This document shows, piece by piece, positions 8,518-18,159 of a DNA stretch of 64,000 bases. Numbering within the stretch: the stretch's first letter is position 1; each line of letters begins with the position of its first letter. Made by a program: the position numbers and the translations under genes. The stretch spans positions 4,076,270 through 4,140,269 of the forward strand of contig NC_018868.3 of assembly GCF_000305785.2 (NCBI RefSeq). Direction: 5' to 3'. The notes under the pieces are model-generated. The model did not search any database, was not told the DNA's origin, and saw only the letters and a list, made by a program, of their open reading frames with translations. Source of the DNA: Simiduia agarivorans SA1 = DSM 21679. Its GTDB lineage: Bacteria; Pseudomonadota; Gammaproteobacteria; Pseudomonadales; Cellvibrionaceae.

Positions 8518-10704
8518 TTGTCTGCCTTGGTTCTGGGTGTTGCCACTGTTGTGGGCGCACAGGCAGCAGAGCGGGTAGCACTGCAGGAGCGGCCGGATAT
8601 CGTTGCCAATTTACTGGGCGCGCCCGCACTCATGTCACAAGCTTCCAGCCAGCAGGCGCTGGGATTGACCACCGGTGACGATCTTCAGGTACGTCGAACT
8701 TACACCGATGCCGACGGCTCGGTGACGATTCGCTATCAGCAAACGTATCAGGGTTTGCCCGTGATAGGCGATGACGTGGTCATCAGCCGGCACAGTACCG
8801 GTATGTTCAAACGCGCACACGGCGCGGTACTGCAAGGCATTGCCAGCGACGTGAGCATGCTTACGCCGCGCATGACAGCCGATGCGGCTATGTCAAAAGC
8901 CAAGGCACGTACCATGGCTGGCGCGACTGTCATGGCTAACCGGGCACCGGTCAGTTATGAAAACGAATCGTCCCGTTTAGCCATATGGCAAGATGCCGCT
9001 GGCCGTGCGCGTCTGGTGTACGAGCTGACCTATGTGCAATACGGCGACGAGCCTAGCCGCCCCTACATCATCATGGATGCCCTTACCGGCGCGGTGTTGG
9101 AAGAACGCGATAATCTGCAATTTGCCAATGCCCAGGGCCCCGGCGGCAACACCAAGACCGGCCAATATTATTACGGCACCGACTTCGGCTACCTGAATGT
9201 CAGCCAATCCGGTTCTACCTGTACCATGAACAATACCAACGTGAAAACCGTGAACCTCAATCACGGCACGTCGGGCAGTTCTGCGTTCAGTTTTACCTGC
9301 CCTGAAAATACGGTTAAATCCATCAACGGCGCTTACTCGCCGTTGAACGATGCCCACTACTTTGGTGGTGTGGTGTTTGATATGTACCAGGCCTATGTGG
9401 GTACGGCACCGTTGACGTTCCAGTTGCAAATGCGGGTTCATTATTCGAACAATTATGAAAACGCCTTCTGGAATGGCAGTGCCATGACCTTTGGTGACGG
9501 CGCCAGCTATTTCTATCCGCTGGTCAGTTTGGATGTCTCCGCGCATGAGGTGAGCCACGGGTTTACCGAGCAGAATTCCAATCTGGTTTATTCGGGTAAA
9601 TCCGGTGGTCTGAACGAGGCGTTTTCAGATATGGCCGGTGAGGCGGCGGAATATTTCATGAAGGGCACCAACGATTGGTTGGTGGGTGCCGACATTTTCA
9701 AATCCTCCGGTGCTTTACGTTACATGAATAATCCGCCTCAGGATGGCAAATCCATTGGTCATCAATCGGATTACACCTCGGGTATGGATGTGCATTACAG
9801 CTCGGGCGTGTACAACAAGGCGTTCTATTTGCTGGCTACCACCAGCGGTTGGAATACCCAGAAAGCGTTCCAGGTTTACGCCCGTGCTAACCAGTTGTAT
9901 TGGACCGCCAATACCAACTGGGATGTGGCGGGTAATGGCGTGCTGGATGCTGCCTGTGACCTTGGATTTAACACAGATGATGTCCAGGCTTCACTGGTGG
10001 CTGTGGGCATCAGTTCCAGCGCGAGCAACCCGGATTGCGGCGGTACCCCGCCACCACCACCCGGTGATAACGTGCTGACCAATGGTGTACCGGTCACTGG
10101 CTTATCCGCTACGACAGGCAATGACATTGTCTACACCATGCAAGTGCCCGCCGGCGCAACCAACATCAGCTTTAACATGAGCGGCGGTTCTGGTGATGCG
10201 GATATGTACATGAAATTCGGTTCTGCGCCTACCGACAGCAGCTATGATTGCCGTCCCTACCTGAGCGGCAACAATGAAACCTGTACCGGCACGGCAACCG
10301 GCGGCACTTACTATGTTCGCGTGAAGGCCTATTCCAGCTTCTCCGGCGTGACGCTTACCGGTAGCTTTACCGAAGGTGGCGGCGGTGGTGGTGCGGATCC
10401 GATCAATGAAACGGTATCCAATATTTCGGTTTCACGCAGCGCCTGGAAGTACTACACCGTCACTCTTGATGGCGCTTACAGCGAACTGAAAGTCACCATC
10501 AGTGGTGGCAGTGGCGATGCAGATCTGTATGTGCGTGCTGGCAACCAACCCACCACGTCATCTTATGACTGCCGTCCCTACCTGAATGGTAATAATGAAA
10601 CCTGCACGTTCAATAACCCGCAGAGCGGTACCTGGCACATCGGTATCCGCGGTTATCGCGCCGCATCGGGTGTAACACTGAACTACACCGCAACACCGCA
10701 ATAA
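8518..10704 (+). CDS. Secreted M4 (thermolysin/vibriolysin-type) zinc metallopeptidase with two PPC domains
   Basis: 728 aa open frame. It has an inhibitory propeptide (FTP/PepSY-like, about residues 20-200), then an M4 catalytic domain with zinc motif HEVSH (His near residue 343) and downstream GGLNEAFSDMAGE giving the third ligand and active-site helix. Two bacterial pre-peptidase C-terminal domains follow (about 520-620 and 635-728), each with a GGSGDADxY signature. It should be an exported endopeptidase like vibriolysin. The frame opens only at TTG 8518 (signal core SALVLGVATVVGAQA) and lacks the positive N-region. A better ATG at 8495 is out of frame by one base across an A7 run; see findings. 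A strong terminator follows. Confidence 0.92.
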   Translation: MSALVLGVATVVGAQAAERVALQERPDIVANLLGAPALMSQASSQQALGLTTGDDLQVRRTYTDADGSVTIRYQQTYQGLPVIGDDVVISRHSTGMFKRAHGAVLQGIASDVSMLTPRMTADAAMSKAKARTMAGATVMANRAPVSYENESSRLAIWQDAAGRARLVYELTYVQYGDEPSRPYIIMDALTGAVLEERDNLQFANAQGPGGNTKTGQYYYGTDFGYLNVSQSGSTCTMNNTNVKTVNLNHGTSGSSAFSFTCPENTVKSINGAYSPLNDAHYFGGVVFDMYQAYVGTAPLTFQLQMRVHYSNNYENAFWNGSAMTFGDGASYFYPLVSLDVSAHEVSHGFTEQNSNLVYSGKSGGLNEAFSDMAGEAAEYFMKGTNDWLVGADIFKSSGALRYMNNPPQDGKSIGHQSDYTSGMDVHYSSGVYNKAFYLLATTSGWNTQKAFQVYARANQLYWTANTNWDVAGNGVLDAACDLGFNTDDVQASLVAVGISSSASNPDCGGTPPPPPGDNVLTNGVPVTGLSATTGNDIVYTMQVPAGATNISFNMSGGSGDADMYMKFGSAPTDSSYDCRPYLSGNNETCTGTATGGTYYVRVKAYSSFSGVTLTGSFTEGGGGGGADPINETVSNISVSRSAWKYYTVTLDGAYSELKVTISGGSGDADLYVRAGNQPTTSSYDCRPYLNGNNETCTFNNPQSGTWHIGIRGYRAASGVTLNYTATPQ

Positions 10705-10730
10705 TCTCTCGCACAAATCTGTGCACCCTG

Positions 10731-10757
10731 GGGCAGGCAAACGCCTGCCCTTTTTTT
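10731..10757 (+). terminator. Rho-independent terminator after the M4 peptidase gene
   Basis: Perfect 8-bp GC-rich stem (10731-10738 with 10743-10750), 4-nt loop and seven Ts (10751-10757). Confidence 0.92.
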
Positions 10758-10794
10758 CTTTCAATTATTTTGCCCTAGCGGCAAGGGGGTCGTT

Positions 10795-12627
10795 ATGTCC
10801 CGGCTTTTGGTTGGAGTTTGTTTATTCATAATGGCGCTACCGTCGGTGGCGCAGGACACAGGAAAAACCTGGATTACGATTGGCGCCGATGCGGTGCAGT
10901 CATTGCGCACAAACCGTGCGACGATTGGCCTGGTTGCAAAAGAACAATGGGCTCAGTCGCCAGTGCAGGTGGCGGCGCTTGATAATGCAGATGTATTGCG
11001 CTTAAGCGAATACATGCACGACCAGTTCCATCGTTGCGGTGGTTTCATTGCGCATGCGTCAGAAGCCGAAGCGGTTGCTGCGGCTAAGGCCATGGCGTTG
11101 CCCAGTCAGAATCTGGTGGCCTATAGCATCGATAGCCCCGTGCAGGTCAATGCCATGCTGAGCGCCCTGAACAGCAATAACATGAGCAGCATGGTGACCA
11201 ATCTCAGTAATTACCACAATCGCTATTACACGCAGCAAACGGGCGTGGATGCGGCTACCTGGATTCGCAATCAATGGGCCGCCATTGCCAATGGCCGGTC
11301 AGATATTCAGGTCGAATTGGTGTCCCACACCTGGGCGCAACCCTCTGTGGTATTGACGATCACAGGTCAGGATTTGCCTGAAGAAATCGTGGTGCTTGGC
11401 GGTCATCTGGATTCCATAAACCAGAGCAGCCCATCCACGGGACGGGCGCCAGGCAGCGACGACAATGCCTCGGGAATTGCGGTGGTGACGGAAGTGCTGC
11501 GCGCCATTGTTTCGACCAACTTCAAGCCCGCGCGCACCATTAAACTCATGGGCTATGCCGCTGAAGAAGTGGGCCTCAAGGGATCACAGGCCATTGCCCA
11601 GGCGCATAAAAATGCCGGCGCACAGGTGGTGGGCGTGGCCCAATTTGATATGAGTGGCTACAAAGGCACGGCCAATAAGGACATTGTCTTTATGACCGAT
11701 TACACCAACAGTGCGCAGAATAATTTTATGGCGCAGCTGATCGATACCTACCTCACCGGCGTTACCTACGGTTTTGGTCAGTGTGGTTACGGCTGCTCCG
11801 ATCATGCGTCCTGGCACGGCCAGGGTTATGCGGCGTCCATGCCATTTGAATCCAATCTGAATCAAAGTAACCCGAATATCCACACCGCCTACGACAATAC
11901 CTACGACGTGGGGCATTCGTTTAAATTTGCACAGTTGGCCGCCGCTTACGCCGTCGAGCTGGCCAAGCCCGCCGGTGTGGTGATTCCGCCACCGGATAAC
12001 GCGCTTGAGAATGGCGTGCCGAAAGCCGGCCTTGCCGGCGCACAAGGCGAATGGCTGGATTTCACCTTTGATGTGCCCGCGGGTAGCTCGGCCATCCAGG
12101 TCGCTATGTCGGGCGGCTCTGGCGATGCCGATCTGTACGTGAAGCTGGGCAGCCAGCCAAGCGACAGCAGCTACGACTGCCGGCCCTATAAAAACGGTAA
12201 TGCGGAAAGCTGCAGCCTCAGCGCCAGCGGTAAATACTATGTGCGTATCAAAGGTTACAGCGCTTTTTCCGGTGTGACCTTAACGGGCAGTTTCAGCGCC
12301 GACGGTGGTGGTGGCCCGGGTGAGGTGATCGAAGAAACCTATACCAATGTGTCGGTCAGCCGGGGTGGTTGGGTACGCTATTCCCTCACGTTGCCGGCCG
12401 GATATACCCGATTGGATGTGACGTTATCCGGTGGCAGCGGCGATGGTGATCTCTATGTCCGGGCCGGCAGTGAGCCCACCACCAGCAGCTACGATTGCCG
12501 GCCCTACAAAAACGGCAATAACGAAAGCTGCAGCTTTAACGCGCCGGCAGCCGGCACCTGGCATATCGGCATCCGGGGCTATTCTGCCGCCAGTGGTATG
12601 ACCCTTAACTACAAAGCCACGCCCTGA
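10795..12627 (+). CDS. Secreted M28 leucyl aminopeptidase-like zinc peptidase with two PPC domains
   Basis: 610 aa with a signal peptide (about 1-19, ending SVAQ). The catalytic domain matches the Vibrio/Aeromonas leucine aminopeptidase type: zinc ligands in GGHLDS (near 204), GSDDNAS (near 222), AAEEVGL (near 257), QFDMSGY and NIHTAYD. Residues about 400-610 are two PPC domains closely similar to those of the M4 peptidase just upstream, with the same GGSGDADLYV and SYDCRPY motifs. The pair probably acts together, the endopeptidase cutting proteins and this exopeptidase trimming the products. A terminator lies between them, so this gene has its own promoter. Confidence 0.93.
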   Translation: MSRLLVGVCLFIMALPSVAQDTGKTWITIGADAVQSLRTNRATIGLVAKEQWAQSPVQVAALDNADVLRLSEYMHDQFHRCGGFIAHASEAEAVAAAKAMALPSQNLVAYSIDSPVQVNAMLSALNSNNMSSMVTNLSNYHNRYYTQQTGVDAATWIRNQWAAIANGRSDIQVELVSHTWAQPSVVLTITGQDLPEEIVVLGGHLDSINQSSPSTGRAPGSDDNASGIAVVTEVLRAIVSTNFKPARTIKLMGYAAEEVGLKGSQAIAQAHKNAGAQVVGVAQFDMSGYKGTANKDIVFMTDYTNSAQNNFMAQLIDTYLTGVTYGFGQCGYGCSDHASWHGQGYAASMPFESNLNQSNPNIHTAYDNTYDVGHSFKFAQLAAAYAVELAKPAGVVIPPPDNALENGVPKAGLAGAQGEWLDFTFDVPAGSSAIQVAMSGGSGDADLYVKLGSQPSDSSYDCRPYKNGNAESCSLSASGKYYVRIKGYSAFSGVTLTGSFSADGGGGPGEVIEETYTNVSVSRGGWVRYSLTLPAGYTRLDVTLSGGSGDGDLYVRAGSEPTTSSYDCRPYKNGNNESCSFNAPAAGTWHIGIRGYSAASGMTLNYKATP

Positions 12628-12646
12628 GGCGGCTTTTTTGCCATAA

Positions 12647-12671
12647 TGGCCACTTTTCACCAAAGTGGCCA
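12647..12671 (+). promoter_or_regulatory. Perfect hairpin covering the GTG start of the next gene
   Basis: A perfect 10-bp inverted repeat (12647-12656 with 12662-12671, 5-nt loop) spans the GTG start codon at 12665. In the transcript the start would be buried in the stem. The hairpin could be a translational switch or part of the terminator for the peptidase gene upstream, whose stop is at 12627; a T6 run at 12634-12639 precedes it. Confidence 0.5.
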
Positions 12672-13852
12672 AATCCTTGAAAACAGATGTGGTAGTGGTG
12701 GGCGCGGGGGCCGCCGGTCTGATGTGTGCAGCGCAAGCGGGTTACCGCGGGCGTTCGGTGCTGGTACTGGACCATGCCAACAAGCCCGGCAAGAAAATAC
12801 TCATGTCCGGCGGCGGGCGCTGCAACTTCACCAATCTGGTGGTCGAGCCCCGTCACTATCTGTCGGCCAATCCTCATTTCTGCAAATCGGCATTGGCCCG
12901 TTACAAGCCGCAGGACTTTATCGAGTTGGTGGAGCGCCATGGTGTGCCCTACCACGAGAAAACCAAGGGCCAGTTATTTTGTGATAACAAAGCCAGCGAC
13001 ATTCTGAATCTGCTGCTCACGGAATGTGAATGGGCCGGCGCAACGGTGAAGGTAAACTGCGGCATCGATTCGGTAAAAAAAACCGGCGAAGGTTTCGTTC
13101 TCCAAACCGCTGAAGGCGAGGTCCAATGCGCTTCCCTGGTGGTGGCTACCGGTGGTCTGTCCATTCCCACCCTGGGTGCTACCGGTTGGGGCTTTCAGAT
13201 TGCCGAACAGTTTGGTCACCACTGTTTACCCCGATGGGCGTCACTGGTCCCCTTTACCTTTTCAGATCGTTGGCAACCGGTGTTTGCCGAATTGTCAGGC
13301 CTGTCTGTGGATGTGCAAGTCACCTGTAATGGCACGCGATTCCATGACCCGTTGTTATTTACCCATCGCGGGTTGAGCGGGCCGGCAATGCTCCAGATTT
13401 CCAACTATTGGCAATTGGGCGATGCGCTCACCCTGGACTTTCTGCCCGGGCAATCCGTTGAGGCGCTGATAAAAGACTGGCAACAGGCGGGCGTAAAGGC
13501 CGAGCTGAAAAACCAGTTGGCGAGCCTGTTGCCGAAGCGATTCGTGCAGCAATGGCTCGATCACACCGGCGTCAACAAGCCGGTACATCAACTGACCGTC
13601 AGTGATGTGGAAAGCCTGGCAGATGCACTGCACCGGTTTCAGGTCACGCCATCGGGTACCGAAGGCTACCGCACGGCGGAAGTCACGCTGGGTGGCATCG
13701 ATACCCGGGAGGTCAGCTCCAAAACCTTTGAGAGCAATAAGGTGCAAGGGCTCTACTTTATTGGCGAAGTACTGGACGTTACCGGTTGGTTGGGCGGTTA
13801 CAATTTTCAATGGGCCTGGGCCAGCGGTTTTTGTGCCGGGCAGTTTGCATAG
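12665..13852 (+). CDS. FAD-dependent oxidoreductase, HI0933/YhiN family
   Basis: 395 aa flavoprotein. It has an N-terminal Rossmann motif VVVGAGAAGLMCA and the family signature GKKILMSGGGRCNFTN. Further conserved blocks are VVATGGLSIPTLGATGWG, FTHRGLSGPAMLQ and the C-terminal FIGEVLDVTGWLGGYNFQWAWASG. The HI0933 family binds FAD, but its substrate is not established. The start is a GTG inside a strong hairpin with no evident ribosome site; TTG at 12677 is an alternative. The next gene follows after 20 bp and may be co-transcribed. Confidence 0.88.
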   Translation: MAKSLKTDVVVVGAGAAGLMCAAQAGYRGRSVLVLDHANKPGKKILMSGGGRCNFTNLVVEPRHYLSANPHFCKSALARYKPQDFIELVERHGVPYHEKTKGQLFCDNKASDILNLLLTECEWAGATVKVNCGIDSVKKTGEGFVLQTAEGEVQCASLVVATGGLSIPTLGATGWGFQIAEQFGHHCLPRWASLVPFTFSDRWQPVFAELSGLSVDVQVTCNGTRFHDPLLFTHRGLSGPAMLQISNYWQLGDALTLDFLPGQSVEALIKDWQQAGVKAELKNQLASLLPKRFVQQWLDHTGVNKPVHQLTVSDVESLADALHRFQVTPSGTEGYRTAEVTLGGIDTREVSSKTFESNKVQGLYFIGEVLDVTGWLGGYNFQWAWASGFCAGQFA

Positions 13853-13872
13853 CAGTGTGAGAGGGGAGAAAT

Positions 13873-14673
13873 ATGTCTGAGGTTTACTGGATTACCGGCG
13901 CCTCGTCGGGCATTGGCGAAGCCGTGTCCATGCTGTTGGCGGGTCGGGGAGACAGAATCATCTTATCCGCCCGACGCGAATCCGAGTTGGAAAGGGTCAG
14001 ACTTGCCTGCATCGACGCCGGCGCGGAAGCTAACAATATTATTGTATTGCCTCTGGATGTGACCGCCACCGATCAACTGCCAGTAAAAGCCAAGCAAGCG
14101 ATGGACTGCTTCGGCCAGATTGATCATCTGTTTAACAATGCCGGCTTGTCCCAGCGCTCGCTGTGTATGGATACCCAGCTCAGCACTTACCGGCAATTGT
14201 TTGAAGTGGATGTGCTGGGCCAGATAGCGCTTACCCAGGCAGTGCTGCCCTATATGCTGTCGGCAGGTCGTGGTCATGTGTCGGTGACGGCGTCGGTGGC
14301 GGGCAAAATCGGTGTGCCATACCGCACGGGTTATTGCGCGGCCAAGCACGCCGTGATGGGTTTTTTTGATGCACTGCGGGCCGAGGTGGCGCATCAGGGG
14401 ATTCGGGTGTCTACCGTGGTGCCGGGTTTTATCCGCACCAATATCTCGGTGGCTGCCCTCAATGGCGATGGAACCGCCTTTGGCGCTGTGGATGACGATA
14501 TTGCCAACGGCATGGATGTGGATAAGGCGGCCCGGCAGATTGTGGCCGGCTGGGACAAGCGGCGGCCCGAAATTCCGGTGGGTGAGGGCAAGGAAATGCA
14601 GGCCCTTTGGCTGAAACGGCTGCTCCCAACGCTCGTGTTCCGGCTGGTGGCCAAGCGTATGCCGCAGCGGTGA
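13873..14673 (+). CDS. Short-chain dehydrogenase/reductase (SDR)
   Basis: 266 aa classical SDR. It has cofactor motif TGASSGIG (about 7-14), NNAG (about 92-95) and catalytic Tyr/Lys in YCAAK, with a preceding serine in VTASVAGK. Start follows GAGGGGAG. The C-terminal RLLPTLVFRLVAKR tail resembles DHRS7-like or lipid-associated SDRs, which may be membrane-associated. Substrate unknown. It is 20 bp downstream of the HI0933-like gene, so probably the same transcript. Confidence 0.88.
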   Translation: MSEVYWITGASSGIGEAVSMLLAGRGDRIILSARRESELERVRLACIDAGAEANNIIVLPLDVTATDQLPVKAKQAMDCFGQIDHLFNNAGLSQRSLCMDTQLSTYRQLFEVDVLGQIALTQAVLPYMLSAGRGHVSVTASVAGKIGVPYRTGYCAAKHAVMGFFDALRAEVAHQGIRVSTVVPGFIRTNISVAALNGDGTAFGAVDDDIANGMDVDKAARQIVAGWDKRRPEIPVGEGKEMQALWLKRLLPTLVFRLVAKRMPQR

Positions 14674-14742
14674 TTTGAGCCGCGCAGGTTAGCTCGGTAG
14701 AATTACGGCAATTGATCGTCACCTTATCTGAAGGAAAACCCA

Positions 14743-15456
14743 ATGGGTCGCGCTTACCAGAACCGCAAAGAATCCATGGCCAAAACGGCCGACATGAAAT
14801 CTAAGATCTACAGCCGCTATGGTCGTGAGATCTATGTCTGCGCAAAGTCGGGCGGCGTAGAGCCCGAGGGCAACCTGGCACTGCGCAACCTGATCGATAA
14901 GGCCAAGAAAGAGCAGGTACCTGCGCACGTAATCCAGAAGGCATTGGATAAAGCAGCTGGTGGTGGTGGCGAAGATTACTCGCCAGCGCGCTATGAAGGT
15001 TTCGGCCCTGGCAACATCATGGTGATAGTGGAGTGCCTCACCGATAATCCCAATCGCACCTTTTCCGAGATGCGCATTTGCTTCAATAAAACCAAGAGTA
15101 AACTGGGCACGCAGGGCACGGTGGCCCACATGTTCGATCACGGCGCATTGTTTGTCTTCTCGGGCGATGAAGAAGCTGCCATGGAAGCGCTGATGGAGGC
15201 GGATGTCGAATTAATCGATATCGAGGAATCCGACGGCAAGGTCACCGCGGTGACTGCCCACACGGATTACTACAAAGCCAAAACTGCGCTGGAAGCAGCC
15301 TTTGAAGGCGTGGAATTTGATATGGATGAAATCCAGTTCCTGCCCAAGGAAACCACCCCGGTGCCGGAAGAGGACCGGGAAATGTTTGAAAAGCTGTTGG
15401 ACATGCTGAATGACGTGGACGACGTGCAGAACGTGTATCACAGCGGCGAGCTGTAA
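14743..15456 (+). CDS. YebC/PmpR (TACO1) family protein, YeeN-like
   Basis: 237 aa. The start MGRAYQNRKESMAKTADMKSKIY, the block RYEGFGPG and the AHMFDHGALFVF segment place it in the YebC/TACO1 family. The variant N-terminus (not the usual AGHSKWANI) is closer to the second paralogue, YeeN. Members have been described as DNA-binding regulators and, more recently, as ribosome-associated factors relieving stalling at difficult peptides. It stands across from the EF-G2 gene. A large palindromic repeat begins 4 bp after its stop. Confidence 0.88.
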   Translation: MGRAYQNRKESMAKTADMKSKIYSRYGREIYVCAKSGGVEPEGNLALRNLIDKAKKEQVPAHVIQKALDKAAGGGGEDYSPARYEGFGPGNIMVIVECLTDNPNRTFSEMRICFNKTKSKLGTQGTVAHMFDHGALFVFSGDEEAAMEALMEADVELIDIEESDGKVTAVTAHTDYYKAKTALEAAFEGVEFDMDEIQFLPKETTPVPEEDREMFEKLLDMLNDVDDVQNVYHSGEL

Positions 15457-15460
15457 AAAT

Positions 15461-15549
15461 AAAAATTGGGGTCAGATAAGCATTTCCGTTTGAGACCGGT
15501 TAACGTTTAACCTGCAGGTCTCGGAAATGCTTATCTGACCCCAATTTTT
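15461..15549. repeat. Palindromic GGGGTCAGA-type element (REP/MITE-like)
   Basis: A perfect 27-bp inverted repeat (15461-15487 with 15523-15549) begins AAAAATTGGGGTCAGATAAG. Inside lie further paired segments: GAGACC/GGTCTC (15492-15497, 15517-15522) and GGTTAA/TTAACC (15498-15503, 15507-15512). The whole 89 bp could fold into one long hairpin. A/T runs at both ends let it act as a bidirectional terminator between the YebC-like and EF-G2 genes. A second GGGGTCAGA palindrome lies at 37125-37198. Confidence 0.85.
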
Positions 15550-15650
15550 CCCAGCCACAAATTTCGCAGAACCTGAGAGCATTCGCGGCTGGGAAGCCGC
15601 TCCCACAGGAGCAAAAAATCAAAGTTGCCGCACCGATATCCCAAAAACAA

Positions 15651-15678
15651 AAAAGCCCGGCATTTGCCGGGCTTTTTT
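15651..15678. terminator. Bidirectional terminator between yebC-like and EF-G2 genes
   Basis: AAAA-GCCCGGC (15651-15661), loop ATTT, then GCCGGGC and six Ts (15666-15678). The flanking A and T runs make it work in both directions. It sits 18 bp from the EF-G2 stop. Confidence 0.88.
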
Positions 15679-15696
15679 GTGACACAAAGATAAGAA

Positions 15697-17793
15697 TTAC
15701 TTCTTCTCTTTCTTGGCCTTTTCTTCGGCGATCACTTCGTCTGCTACGTTTTGTGGACATGGCAGGTAGTGGCTGAACTCCATGGAGAACTGGCCGCGGC
15801 CAGAGGTCATGGTGCGCAGGGTGCCGATGTAACCGAACATTTCAGACAGGGGTACATCTGCCTTCACGCGTACGCCGGTTACGCCTTTTTCCTGATCCTT
15901 GATCATGCCGCGACGACGGTTCAGGTCACCGATAACGTCACCAACGTGATCGTCCGGGGTGAACACGTCAACCTTCATGATTGGCTCCAGCAGCTGTGGG
16001 CCAGCCTTAGGCATGGACTGACGGAAAGCGGCTTTGGCAGCGATTTCGAACGCGATGGCCGAGGAGTCAACCGCGTGGAAACCACCGTCGAACAGCTCAA
16101 CTTCAACGTCCAGCACAGGGAAGCCTGCCATCGGGCCGGTTTCCATCATGGACTTGAAGCCCTTTTCAATAGCCGGGAAGAATTCCTTCGGTACGTTACC
16201 ACCCACAACAGTGGAGGTGAACTTGTAGCCGGTGCCCACTTCGCCCGGACGGATGCGGTAATCGATCTTACCGTACTGACCAGAACCACCTGACTGCTTT
16301 TTGTGGGTGTAGCTGTCTTCAACTTCACGGGTAATGGTTTCGCGGTAGGCAACCTGTGGCTTACCAACGGTCAGTTCGATGCCGTGGGTACGCTTGAGGA
16401 TGTCTACTTTAATGTCCAGGTGCAGTTCACCCATACCTTTCAGAATGGTTTCGCCTGAATCTTCGTCGGTTTCCACGCGGAAAGACGGGTCTTCAGAAAC
16501 CATTTTGCCCAGTGCGATACCCAGCTTTTCCATGCCGGCCTTGTCTTTCGGCGCAACGGCGATAGAGATTACGGGATCCGGGAACACCATCGCTTCCAGG
16601 GTGCACGGGTGCTTCACGTCACACAGAGTGTGACCGGTCTGTACGTTCTTCATGCCCACAACGGCAAGAATGTCACCCGCTTGCGCGGATTCAATTTCTT
16701 TACGGTCGTTGGCGTGCATCTCAACCATACGGCCGATACGCTCGGTTTTGCCGGTGGCGGAGTTCAGGACGGTGTCGCCCTTGTTCAGCTTACCGGAGTA
16801 AATGCGGATAAAGGTCAGGGCGCCGAAACGGTCGTCCATGATCTTGAATGCCAGTGCCTTGAAGGGCTCGTCAACAGATACCAGTGCGTATTCGCCGGTT
16901 TCGTTACCTTCTTCGTCGGTCAGCGGCTGCTTGGTCGCTTCAGTCGGGTCTGGCAGGTAATCAACCACGCCGTTCAGTACCAGCTGGATACCTTTGTTCT
17001 TGAACGCGGAACCACAGAAAGTGGGGAACCAGTCCAGCTTGATGGTGCCCTGACGGATGCAGCGCTTGACGTCTTCCAGAGAAGGCATTTCGCCATCCAT
17101 GTAAGCCATCAGCAGGTCGTCGTCCTGTTCCAGAGCGGTTTCCAGCAGTTCCTGGTGGTACATTTCCACGTCGTCCGCCATGTCGGCCGGTACGTCTTCT
17201 ACGCTGTAGTTTTCTGGCAGGCCAGAGTCATCCCAGATGTAGGCTTTCTTGGTCAGAACGTCTACCACACCTTTGAAGTCGTCTTCGGTGCCGATGGGCA
17301 GGGTCATGATCAGCGGGCGCGCGCCCAGTACTTTCTTGATCTGCTCAACTACGCGGTAGAAGTCTGCACCCAGACGGTCCAGCTTGTTCACGAAGATTAC
17401 ACGGGCAACTTCGGATTCGTTGGCATAGCGCCAGTTGGTTTCGGACTGGGGCTCAACGCCGCCGGAACCACAGAATACGCCGATACCGCCGTCCAGTACT
17501 TTCAGTGAACGGTACACCTCAATGGTGAAGTCCACGTGGCCGGGGGTGTCGATGATGTTGAAACGGTGATCGTCCCAGAAGCAGGTGGTCGCAGCGGACT
17601 GAATGGTGATACCGCGCTCAGCTTCCTGATCCATGAAGTCCATGGTGGAGGCGCCGTCGTGTACTTCACCCAGCTTGTGGATACGTCCGGTCAGCTTCAG
17701 GATACGTTCGGTGGTAGTGGTCTTGCCCGCGTCAACGTGGGCGAAGATGCCAATATTTCTGTATTTAGATAAGTCTGTCATTACGTTACTCAT
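15697..17793 (-). CDS. fusA: Elongation factor G, EF-G2-type paralogue
   Basis: 698-aa translocation GTPase. The G motifs are [10 protein letters not shown] (G1), RGITI (G2), DTPGH (G3) and NKLDR (G4). Domains II-V are complete, up to a lysine-rich tail. The [19 protein letters not shown] start, NKLDRLGAD and [17 protein letters not shown] resemble the second EF-G of Vibrio, Shewanella and relatives more than the EF-G encoded with rpsL/rpsG, and no ribosomal genes are adjacent. EF-G2 types may serve in recycling or stress, but that is family inference. The second methionine (17781) matches the family start and may be the true one. Confidence 0.9.
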   Translation of the reverse strand: MSNVMTDLSKYRNIGIFAHVDAGKTTTTERILKLTGRIHKLGEVHDGASTMDFMDQEAERGITIQSAATTCFWDDHRFNIIDTPGHVDFTIEVYRSLKVLDGGIGVFCGSGGVEPQSETNWRYANESEVARVIFVNKLDRLGADFYRVVEQIKKVLGARPLIMTLPIGTEDDFKGVVDVLTKKAYIWDDSGLPENYSVEDVPADMADDVEMYHQELLETALEQDDDLLMAYMDGEMPSLEDVKRCIRQGTIKLDWFPTFCGSAFKNKGIQLVLNGVVDYLPDPTEATKQPLTDEEGNETGEYALVSVDEPFKALAFKIMDDRFGALTFIRIYSGKLNKGDTVLNSATGKTERIGRMVEMHANDRKEIESAQAGDILAVVGMKNVQTGHTLCDVKHPCTLEAMVFPDPVISIAVAPKDKAGMEKLGIALGKMVSEDPSFRVETDEDSGETILKGMGELHLDIKVDILKRTHGIELTVGKPQVAYRETITREVEDSYTHKKQSGGSGQYGKIDYRIRPGEVGTGYKFTSTVVGGNVPKEFFPAIEKGFKSMMETGPMAGFPVLDVEVELFDGGFHAVDSSAIAFEIAAKAAFRQSMPKAGPQLLEPIMKVDVFTPDDHVGDVIGDLNRRRGMIKDQEKGVTGVRVKADVPLSEMFGYIGTLRTMTSGRGQFSMEFSHYLPCPQNVADEVIAEEKAKKEKK

Positions 17794-18159
17794 AAGCCAG
17801 GGCGAAAATTGCGCGGTATAATACAGAATATTTTTCGAACTTATTAGTAGGTAAAGGATATATTTTCACCCTTTTGACCACTTTTTACCGATACCGCTCT
17901 GAGTATCGCGGTTTCTTGATGACAAGCCTGTTACAGGTGATCTCCTTGCTCCCTTATATTTCTAATAGTTATTAAAAAGTGCGATCCTATCCACTCGGTA
18001 CGCCCGAACCGCGTTTTTATAGCCAATTCAGGGGGACGTGTGACCTGCTCGGAATAATTGGTTACGTGCAGCAATTTATCTTTGCCTGCGCCGGCAGCCC
18101 TGCCTAGTCTTAGTGTCAGGTGGTCGATTTTTGATCGCTTCACTATCTGAGGTAGGGAA
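17794..18159. other. Intergenic region between EF-G2 and a small gene
   Basis: 366 bp without a gene. It contains the minus-strand promoter area of EF-G2 (a TATTAT-like element near 17816-17822), a hairpin CGATAC/GTATCG at about 17890-17910 and, close to the downstream gene, a CGAT/ATCG mini-hairpin at about 18123-18137. Confidence 0.4.

Noticed and set aside
16609..17508. 299-codon open frame on the strand opposite EF-G2
   Set aside because: Shadow of a highly conserved gene with strong codon bias; no ribosome site and no recognisable protein.
17925..17960. CCTGT/ACAGG hairpin followed by TCTCC, as a possible further small-RNA family member
   Set aside because: No terminator follows and the TGATG part of the linker does not match.
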